Assembly: GCA_035533475.1 (NCBI GenBank)
Contig: DATLTS010000032.1
Location: 1 to 64,000, forward strand
Direction of reading: 5' to 3'
Source of the DNA: Mycobacteriales bacterium
GTDB lineage: Bacteria; Actinomycetota; Actinomycetes; DATLTS01
DNA length: 64,000 bases
Below, one piece after another: positions 53,386 through 64,000 of this stretch (position 1 is its first letter; every line of letters begins with the position of its first letter). The notes beneath the pieces were generated by a model. It saw only the letters and a list, made by a program, of their open reading frames with translations, searched no databases and was not told where the DNA came from. The position numbers were made by a program, and so were the translations under genes.

Positions 53386-54006
53386 TCAGCGACCGCCGTT
53401 CACCACCTCGCGGATCACCCGCGAGGACACCGCGGTGGAGTAACCCTTGCGGACGAGCATGCCGTAGAGCCGGCGCACCGCGACCTGCGCCGGCAGCGGG
53501 GAGAACCGTCGAAAGCGCTCCGCGGCGAACGCCAGCGCGCTGGCGTGCTCGGCTTCGGGATCCACCTCGCCGAGCGCCTCGTCGGCGACCGCGGCATCGA
53601 CCCCGCGCTGGCGCAGCTGATCGGCCAGCGCGCGCCGGGCCAGGCCCCGGTTCTTGCGGTTCTCGATGAACGCCTCGGCGTAGGCCGTGTCGTTGATCAG
53701 GTGCAGTTCCTCGAACCGGTCGAGCACCCGGGCGGAGACATCTTCCGGCAAACCCTTGCGGCGCATGGCGGTGGCGAGCTGCGCCCGGGTGCGCGGGGCG
53801 GCGGTGAGCAGCCGCAGGCAGATCGCCCGGGCCACCGCCTCCGGGTCGGCGTCCGACCCGTCCGCTCCGTCCGCTCCGGGACCATCCGCCGGGTCGTCGG
53901 CCGAGACCGCGCGACCGAGTCGCCGGCCACCCTCGTCACCGAGCGCCTGCGCCGACCAGCGCTCTCGGGCCCGCTCGGCGGCCGTCGGATCCTGAACCGG
54001 GAACAT
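53386..54006 (-). CDS. recX: RecX regulatory protein
   Basis: A 206-residue inhibitor of RecA. It consists of three-helix RecX repeats: AICLRLLTAAPRTRAQLATA, FEELHLINDTAYAEAFIENR with RRALADQLRQRG, and the C-terminal LYGMLVRKGYS. It is four bases after recA and cotranscribed. The acidic N-terminal extension (DDPADGPGADGADGSDAD) is longer than usual. Confidence 0.93.
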   Translation of the reverse strand: MFPVQDPTAAERARERWSAQALGDEGGRRLGRAVSADDPADGPGADGADGSDADPEAVARAICLRLLTAAPRTRAQLATAMRRKGLPEDVSARVLDRFEELHLINDTAYAEAFIENRKNRGLARRALADQLRQRGVDAAVADEALGEVDPEAEHASALAFAAERFRRFSPLPAQVAVRRLYGMLVRKGYSTAVSSRVIREVVNGGR

Positions 54007-54010
54007 GCGC

Positions 54011-55060
54011 TCAGAAGTCCACCGGGATCGGGTCGATCGGGGCGACGTCGGCCGGCGCATCGACCTTGGGGCCGATCCCGAGCTTCTCCTTGATCTTCTT
54101 CTCGATCTCGTCCGCGAGGTCCGGGTTGTCCTTGAGGAAGGTCCGGGCGTTCTCCTTGCCCTGACCGAGCTGGTCGCCCTCGTAGGTGTACCAGGCTCCG
54201 GACTTGCGGACGATGCCCTGCTCCACCCCGAGGTCGATGATCCCGCCTTCGCGGCTCAGCCCCTGGTTGAACAGCAGATCCATCTCGGCGATCCGGAACG
54301 GTGGGCTCACCTTGTTCTTGACCACCTTGACCTTGATCCGGCTACCGACGGCCTCCTGGCCGTCCTTGAGCGTCTCGATCCGCCGGACGTCGAGTCGCAC
54401 CGAGGCATAGAACTTCAGGGCCTTGCCGCCGGAGGTCACCTCGGGGCTGCCGAAGAAGACACCGACCTTCTCCCGCAGCTGGTTGATGAAGACCGCCGTC
54501 GTGCCGGTGTTGCTCAGCGCACCGGTGATCTTGCGAAGGGCCTGGCTCATCAGCCGGGCCTGCAAGCCGACGTGGGCGTCGCCCATCTCGCCCTCGAGCT
54601 CGGCCCGTGGGACGAGCGCCGCCACCGAGTCGATGACGATGATGTCGATCGCCCCGGAACGGATCAGCATGTCGGCGATCTCCAGGGCCTGCTCACCGGT
54701 GTCCGGCTGGGAGACGAGGAGGGCATCGGTGTCGACGCCGAGCTTCTTGGCGTACTCCGGATCCAGCGCGTGCTCGGCGTCGATGAAGGCGGCGATCCCG
54801 CCCAATTTCTGGGCGTTGGCGATCGCGTGCAATGCGACGGTCGTCTTTCCGCTGCTCTCGGGTCCATATATCTCCACCACCCGCCCGCGCGGTAGGCCGC
54901 CGATGCCGAGGGCGACGTCCAGCGCGATCGACCCGGTCGGGATGACCTCGATCGGCGCTCGCACCTCGTCGCCGAGCCGCATCACGGAGCCCTTGCCGAA
55001 CTGCCGCTCGATCTGGCCGAGCGCGGTCTCCAGAGCCTTGTCCCGATCCGGTGCTGCCAT
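54011..55060 (-). CDS. recA: Recombinase RecA
   Basis: A 349-residue recombinase and LexA co-protease. Walker [14 protein letters not shown], Walker [14 protein letters not shown]1/L2 loops ([22 protein letters not shown]) and the acidic tail are present. Start ATG at 55060 gives [19 protein letters not shown]. An SOS box lies about 80 bases upstream. No intein. Confidence 0.98.
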   Translation of the reverse strand: MAAPDRDKALETALGQIERQFGKGSVMRLGDEVRAPIEVIPTGSIALDVALGIGGLPRGRVVEIYGPESSGKTTVALHAIANAQKLGGIAAFIDAEHALDPEYAKKLGVDTDALLVSQPDTGEQALEIADMLIRSGAIDIIVIDSVAALVPRAELEGEMGDAHVGLQARLMSQALRKITGALSNTGTTAVFINQLREKVGVFFGSPEVTSGGKALKFYASVRLDVRRIETLKDGQEAVGSRIKVKVVKNKVSPPFRIAEMDLLFNQGLSREGGIIDLGVEQGIVRKSGAWYTYEGDQLGQGKENARTFLKDNPDLADEIEKKIKEKLGIGPKVDAPADVAPIDPIPVDF

Positions 55061-55137
55061 GCCGACCCCTCGCTTCCCGCGGTTGCTTGCGAAGCTAGCC
55101 GCAGCCACCGACATTTCGCGGACGTCGTCCACAGTAG

Positions 55138-55153
55138 GCGAACAGGTGTTCGA
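55138..55153. promoter_or_regulatory. SOS box upstream of recA
   Basis: GCGAACAGGTGTTCGA matches the actinobacterial LexA consensus TCGAAC-N4-GTTCGA with one mismatch. This ties recA-recX to lexA at 30300. Confidence 0.85.
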
Positions 55154-55194
55154 ATCGCCCGACGACACGCCGGCCCGCGAAGCCCCCCGAGGCG

Positions 55195-55389
55195 TCACCG
55201 CTCCCGCGGTGGCACCTGGAACGCCTCACAGACGGCCCGCCAGACGTCCTTCGCCGCCTCACCGGCTGCCAACGCCTCCATCGCCGTCCGCCCGCCCAGC
55301 GCAGCGATCACCTGGTCGCGGGCCACCGATTCCGCGTACCCCGGGCCGAACACGCGCTCCATCCGGAGCCAGAAATCGGTGAGCCGCAC
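55195..55389 (-). CDS. DUF3046 small protein
   Basis: A 64-residue protein, [20 protein letters not shown] and so on to AFQVPPRER. This is the DUF3046 family, found beside recA in actinobacteria. No known function; probably helical. About 135 bases upstream of recA, with the SOS box between them. Confidence 0.9.
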   Translation of the reverse strand: MRLTDFWLRMERVFGPGYAESVARDQVIAALGGRTAMEALAAGEAAKDVWRAVCEAFQVPPRER

Positions 55390-55421
55390 GAATTGTCACC
55401 CTACGGGGACACAATCAGCGG

Positions 55422-59903
<4,482 letters not shown>

Positions 59904-59942
59904 CCGGCCACCCGACGGCGACCCCGTCTCGCTGACCTCCCG

Positions 59943-61796
59943 CTAGCCCGCGGCCGAGCCGCCCCTCGAGGAACGACGCCGAGCGCGAAGCAGCAGTCCC
60001 GCCACGGCCAGCGCGAGCAGTCCCGCGATCGCGGCGCCCGGACCGGTTCCCGTGCTCGGCAGGCTGCCCACGGCCGGGCTCACCCGCGGCGGGGTGGTCG
60101 GCGCGCGCGGAGAGCCAGGATTGGAGACCGCCACCGCGGCGATCTTGCCGCAGCCGGTGATCGTTTCGCCCTGCAGGCCGACCCCGCCGTTCTGGCAGGC
60201 GAAATAGACGTGGGTCTTCTGGCAGGAGGCGGTCGCGGTCGGTCCCGACCGGCAGCTGCCGGTCCAGGAGTCATGCGCATCGGTCCAGGCGATCCGCGCG
60301 CCACCGTCCGGTCCGACCGCGACCCCTAGGTCGTCGTAGAGGATCCGGTCGGCCCCCCAGTTGTTGGCCCCGCTGAGCGGGGTGCCGCAGGAGATTCCGG
60401 TCGTGCAGTAGTCGCCGAAATAGATCGCATGGTCGGAGACCCGGGTGTTCGTCCAGCTGGTTCCGTGGTCGAGCGACTGAGCCATGTCGACGTTCCACAG
60501 CGCGGTCGGCGGGGCCGCGGCCGGCTTGTTGAAGCTGCCGACCCCCTCGACGTAGGGGGTCACGTAGTAGGCGACGTCGACCCCACCGTTGCCGCCGGCG
60601 GCGACCCACGGGGCGTAGTGCGTACCGGTGCCGTCCGGCGTCACCCGGTGGTTGACCCAGGTGGCTCCGCCGTCGGTGCTGGTCGCGAGATAGACGTCGT
60701 ACTCGGCCTTGCTCCCGTCACTGACCGCACGCCGCGCGTAGGCAACGTAGATGTTGCCCGCATCGTCGCTGGCGACCGAGTTGAACAGCTCGCTGACGTC
60801 CTGGCAGGTGCCGACCGGTGGGTTGGTCACCACGCTCGGCGGCGGCGCCGGCGGGTTCGGGTCGCACGGATCGTTGAATACCGCCTGTGACGTCCAGGTG
60901 CTCCCGCCGTCGTCGGAGTAGGAGACGAAGATGTGGTCGAACGGCTGGAACTGCGAGTAGTTGCACCCGGTCGTCGCGTTGATCGCCGGGTCGCTGGTCG
61001 ACCACACGGCGAACACCCGGCCGGCATGGGGGCCGCCCTGGGCTACCGCGATCCCACCTGGGATCGAGTTGCACGCCGAGGTGAGCTGGGCGGCGGAGCC
61101 CGGTTGCTCGACGTTGACCGGTGTCGTGCTCCAGGTCGCCCCACCGTCCGTGCTCTTCGTGAGCCACACGTTGGACGCGCAGAAATCGTGGTGCTCGGCG
61201 TAGATGGCGGTGTTCTTCGTGGCGACGGCCGTATTGCGGTCCGCCGGCGGGGTGTAGGCGGCGATCCACGGCCGGTCGACCTGGCAGGGCTGGCAGGCGG
61301 CGTCCTGGGCACCGGTCCAGTGGCCGCCCTGGTCGATCGTGGTGGCCGCCCGGATCTCGATTGCGCCGCAACTCCCCGGGCCCAGCTGGGCGAAGAAAAC
61401 GCCGTTCGCGCCGGCCGGGCCGGCCGCCAGGTCCCGTCCCGTCGACGGGTAACTGACGTGCGCGAATGCGACATCGCCGTCGTTGGAGTGGCCCTTGTCC
61501 GGGTAGACGTACCGGGAGAAGGTCCGTGCGTCCCGGGTCGTGACCACCGGTGAGTCAGTGGCCAGGGCGATCTGCCAGGTCACGTAGGTGAGCCCGGTCT
61601 GGTCCACGGTGACCTGCGGCTCGTTCTGACCGAAAGACGCGCCGTCGGCGGCATCGGCACGCACGCTCGGCGTGAACGTGGGTCCCTGCGCGCCGCTCGC
61701 CGCGAGCGAGGCCGCGCCCAGCGGCTGAGCCAGGGTGAGCCCGAGCGCCAGCGGGACCGCCAGTGCTAGCACGTGGCGACGTTTCAACCTGGCCAT
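59943..61796 (-). CDS. Secreted BNR-repeat protein with LPxTG-type sorting signal
   Basis: About 617 residues. The signal peptide is residues 1-33 (KRRHVLALAVPLALGLTLA). Several Asp-box-like blocks (STDGGATWSTT, SDDGGSTWTSQ, STDGGATWVNHR, LDHGTSWTNT) indicate a sialidase-type beta-propeller. The C-terminus is SLPSTGTGPGAA, a hydrophobic helix and RARRRS. It is related in design, though not closely in sequence, to the pair at 40461-45207. Many cysteines. Start may also be the GTG three codons upstream. Confidence 0.85.
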   Translation of the reverse strand: MARLKRRHVLALAVPLALGLTLAQPLGAASLAASGAQGPTFTPSVRADAADGASFGQNEPQVTVDQTGLTYVTWQIALATDSPVVTTRDARTFSRYVYPDKGHSNDGDVAFAHVSYPSTGRDLAAGPAGANGVFFAQLGPGSCGAIEIRAATTIDQGGHWTGAQDAACQPCQVDRPWIAAYTPPADRNTAVATKNTAIYAEHHDFCASNVWLTKSTDGGATWSTTPVNVEQPGSAAQLTSACNSIPGGIAVAQGGPHAGRVFAVWSTSDPAINATTGCNYSQFQPFDHIFVSYSDDGGSTWTSQAVFNDPCDPNPPAPPPSVVTNPPVGTCQDVSELFNSVASDDAGNIYVAYARRAVSDGSKAEYDVYLATSTDGGATWVNHRVTPDGTGTHYAPWVAAGGNGGVDVAYYVTPYVEGVGSFNKPAAAPPTALWNVDMAQSLDHGTSWTNTRVSDHAIYFGDYCTTGISCGTPLSGANNWGADRILYDDLGVAVGPDGGARIAWTDAHDSWTGSCRSGPTATASCQKTHVYFACQNGGVGLQGETITGCGKIAAVAVSNPGSPRAPTTPPRVSPAVGSLPSTGTGPGAAIAGLLALAVAGLLLRARRRSSRGGSAAG

Positions 61797-61888
61797 GTCG
61801 GACACCGTCCATTCCGGTTCGGGGCGCCAGCGGCGCTCCGAACCGGCAGGAAACCACACCCCACCGACACATTCCAGGCAGGTTGCCC

Positions 61889-62518
61889 CTATTCGGGCGT
61901 GGGGCGCCTCGGCAGACCGGCGGCGAGGACCTCGGCACCGACCGCAACCGTGTGTCCGGAGCCGGGCGCCGCCGCATGGCTACTCACCCAGCGCACCACC
62001 GTGTCCACGCTTCCCGCGCCGGCGTCACGACCGGCAGCGTTCAGCAAGTCCGCGGCGGCGGAGCGCACGCTGCGCCACGTTCCCCCATCTCCCGGGGTCA
62101 GGAATGCGGCAAGCACCGCCGGCTCCTCGGTGGCGACCCGGCGCAGCGCCGGGTGACCCCCGACCCGGTCGGCGGCGAAAACGAGCGCCTCGGCAAGGTT
62201 GGTTCGGGCCAGCGCGGCGCACTCGTGACCGAGGTCAAGCACCGCCGCGTCGAGGGCCGCCCGGTAGACGTCGCCCTTGGTCCGGAAGTGGTTGTAGACA
62301 GTCGCCTTGGCGATCCCGGCGAGGGCGGCGATGTCGCCCATGGTCGTTCGCCGGCTGCCGTACTTCTCGACGGCACGGGCGGCACCGTCCAGCACGGCCG
62401 CCCGGGTTCGACCCATCGCATTGCCCGCGCGGCTTCGGGTGCCCCGGGCCCGGAGCGGTGCAGCCGACGGGTCAGCGACCGGCCCGCCGGTCGGGACGTG
62501 GCTGAGATCGGCCGACAC
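61889..62518 (-). CDS. TetR-family regulator
   Basis: About 209 residues from GTG 62518. The HTH (MGDIAALAGIAKATVYNHFRTK) lies near residues 55-80 after an unusual Arg-rich N-terminal extension; another start at the ATG before GRTRAAVLDG is possible. The ligand domain is not recognisable. It starts 8 bases after the clgR-like gene on the same strand. The target is unknown. Confidence 0.87.
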   Translation of the reverse strand: MSADLSHVPTGGPVADPSAAPLRARGTRSRAGNAMGRTRAAVLDGAARAVEKYGSRRTTMGDIAALAGIAKATVYNHFRTKGDVYRAALDAAVLDLGHECAALARTNLAEALVFAADRVGGHPALRRVATEEPAVLAAFLTPGDGGTWRSVRSAAADLLNAAGRDAGAGSVDTVVRWVSSHAAAPGSGHTVAVGAEVLAAGLPRRPTPE

Positions 62519-62526
62519 GGCGACGG

Positions 62527-62850
62527 TCAGGCCGCGACGGCTGCGACGGAGGCGACCGGGCTGCCCACCGGCTGCCCGTCCGGCTGCCTCGCCGAGACCG
62601 GGACGCACGCCGGGGGTTCGGCGGCCGCGACCGCCTGGCCGACCTCGAAGAGCAGGTCGGACAGGCGGACCCCGAGGGCACCGCAAATGGCCGCCAGCAG
62701 CTCTGAGGACGGCTCCTTCTGACCGCGCTCCACCTCGGAGAGGTAGCCGAGAGAGATGCGCGCAACGGTCGAGACCTCACGCAGCGTCCGGGCCTGCTCC
62801 TGGCGGTGGCGACGGAGCGCGTCACCGAGCAGGCGGCGGAGCAGGATCAT
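62527..62850 (-). CDS. clgR: ClgR-like XRE-family transcriptional activator
   Basis: A 107-residue protein beginning [20 protein letters not shown]. The HTH is [38 protein letters not shown] split over 25-60. ClgR activates clp protease genes in actinobacteria; the [17 protein letters not shown] recognition region is almost invariant. It lies downstream of cinA, as in mycobacteria and Streptomyces. The Val-Ala tail resembles a ClpP degron. GGAGGAGGG precedes the start. Confidence 0.9.
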   Translation of the reverse strand: MILLRRLLGDALRRHRQEQARTLREVSTVARISLGYLSEVERGQKEPSSELLAAICGALGVRLSDLLFEVGQAVAAAEPPACVPVSARQPDGQPVGSPVASVAAVAA

Positions 62851-62920
62851 CGGCCGCTCCCTCCTCCCGCGCAGAACCGAAACCATAACGCTACCGGGCC
62901 CCGGAACCGTCCCCACCGCG

Positions 62921-64000
62921 TCACCGGCCGGGATGCGCCGCCGGGCGGGTCAGCTCGCGGCGCAGCAGGTCGAGGGCCGCGATCGCGGCGTAGCGACGAA
63001 CCCGCGCCCGATCGCCGGGCAGGCGTAACTCCCGGACTTCCCCGGCCTCCGGTCCGGCGAGCCCGATGTACACCGTGCCCGGCGGGCGTCCGTCTTGCGG
63101 GTCGGGCCCGGCCACCCCGGTCAGGGCGAGCCCGTAGGTGGCGGAGAGGCGATCCCGGACACCCGCGGCCATCGCCGCGGCGACCTGCGGGCTCACCGGG
63201 CCGTGGGCGTCGAGCAGCGGCTGCGGGACCCCGGCCAGACCGGCCTTGAGATCGGTGGCATAGACGATGAAGCCGCCCCGGAAGGTCTGCGACGCACCCG
63301 GTGCATCGGTGAGCAGGGCGCCCAGCAGGCCGCCGGTGAGCGACTCGGCGACCGCCACGGTTGCGGCGCGGCCGCGCAGCGCTGCGTGCACCACCCCCTC
63401 GAGGGTGTCGTCGTCGGCCCCGTACACGGCATCGCCGAGCGCCGCACGGACCCGGATCTCGACCGGTGCGATCAACCGCTGGGCCTCCTCCCGGGTCCCC
63501 GCCTTCGCGGTGATCCGGACCCGGACCTGGCCGCCACCGGCGAGGTAGGCGAGTGTCGGGTTCCCCGCCGGCTCGAGCTCGCGGTCGAGGTCGCCGAGCA
63601 ACTCCGCGACGGCGGATTCGTAACGGCCGACGGTGCGCAGGGTTCGCGAGACGATGGCCGCCGGCTGCCCCCGGCTCAGCAGGTCGGGACGCACCGAAGC
63701 GAGGAACATCGCCTCCATCTCGTGCGGCACCCCAGGTAGCGCGTACACGACGCCGCCGAGCAACTCGAGTCGGACCCCGGGCGCGGTGCCCGCGGCGTTC
63801 GGCAGCGCGGTCGCACCGGTCGGGAGGTCCGCCTGCGACAGGTTCATTTCCGGCATGACCCGGCCGAGGGCGGCGTAGCGACCGCGCAGCTCATCCGCCA
63901 GCCGCTCGTCGCGGAACAGAGCGACCCCGGCCGCGCTGGCCAGGCCGAGCCGGGTCAGATCGTCTTGGGTCGGCCCCAGCCCGCCCGTGCAGAGCACGGC
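62921..64000 (-). CDS. cinA: CinA-like competence/damage-inducible protein (5' end outside window)
   Basis: The visible 360 residues lack the N-terminal start. The MoaB-like domain contains [25 protein letters not shown]; the C-terminal CinA amidohydrolase contains [39 protein letters not shown]. The protein handles nicotinamide nucleotide repair (NMN deamidase, ADP-ribose pyrophosphatase) in other bacteria. Followed by clgR as usual. Confidence 0.94.
   Translation of the reverse strand, partial: AVLCTGGLGPTQDDLTRLGLASAAGVALFRDERLADELRGRYAALGRVMPEMNLSQADLPTGATALPNAAGTAPGVRLELLGGVVYALPGVPHEMEAMFLASVRPDLLSRGQPAAIVSRTLRTVGRYESAVAELLGDLDRELEPAGNPTLAYLAGGGQVRVRITAKAGTREEAQRLIAPVEIRVRAALGDAVYGADDDTLEGVVHAALRGRAATVAVAESLTGGLLGALLTDAPGASQTFRGGFIVYATDLKAGLAGVPQPLLDAHGPVSPQVAAAMAAGVRDRLSATYGLALTGVAGPDPQDGRPPGTVYIGLAGPEAGEVRELRLPGDRARVRRYAAIAALDLLRRELTRPAAHPGR

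Overview
This window is 64 kb of very GC-rich chromosome from an actinobacterium. The main evidence is a core gene order that is classic for that phylum. Read right to left on the minus strand it runs cinA, a ClgR-type regulator, (lhr), DUF3046, recA, recX, rny, miaB, miaA, dapF, hflX, then nrdR and nrdJ, with lexA divergent. SOS boxes of the actinobacterial type (TCGAAC-N4-GTTCGA), a MarP-type acid-resistance protease and a WS/DGAT acyltransferase agree with this. I cannot name a genus; a lineage near Frankiales or Sporichthya is only a guess.

Bases 1-3,100 are accessory. They hold an ArsR/SRPBCC pair, a hicAB toxin-antitoxin locus with a palindromic operator, a decayed ltrA gene and an IS1-like transposase scrap. 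Bases 3,300-12,950 carry a metallo-beta-lactamase-fold protein, a secreted penicillin-acylase-family hydrolase with a possible sortase signal, the proton-translocating transhydrogenase operon pntA-pntA2-pntB, a trmH gene reduced to its two ends, a DUF4192 protein and marP. Bases 12,961-22,441 form a lipid-oriented block. It has a tightly coupled four-gene operon (fatty-acyl reductase/HAD phosphatase fusion, zinc alcohol dehydrogenase, LarA-like nickel-pincer protein, PlsC acyltransferase), then a GroES-like gene, a frameshifted MFS exporter and a WS/DGAT wax ester/triacylglycerol synthase. Bases 22,900-25,850 hold a secreted sedolisin protease and a hipBA module.

Bases 26,062-31,019 are a DNA-precursor and SOS block: B12-dependent ribonucleotide reductase nrdJ, its repressor nrdR, a short LysM membrane protein and lexA. 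Three LexA boxes lie between the last two, and an 11-bp phased repeat array lies in front of nrdR. Bases 31,020-35,655 look like an inserted island. It contains a broken IS1595 transposase, a second hicAB, small excisionase-like ORFs between 31-bp att-like repeats, and two exported proteins of unknown role.

Bases 35,660-55,389 are the conserved tRNA-modification, lysine and recombination block. It is interrupted by an EAL-domain gene, two tandem LPxTG-anchored beta-propeller-like proteins, a GH15 glucosidase and a secreted S15/CocE hydrolase. Bases 55,422-64,000 hold the large helicase lhr, a third sortase-type propeller protein, a TetR regulator, clgR and the 3' part of cinA.

The most promising unexplained items are the acyl-reductase/HAD-ADH-LarA-PlsC operon, whose LarA-like protein lacks one expected catalytic histidine, and the five-unit 11-bp repeat array upstream of nrdR.
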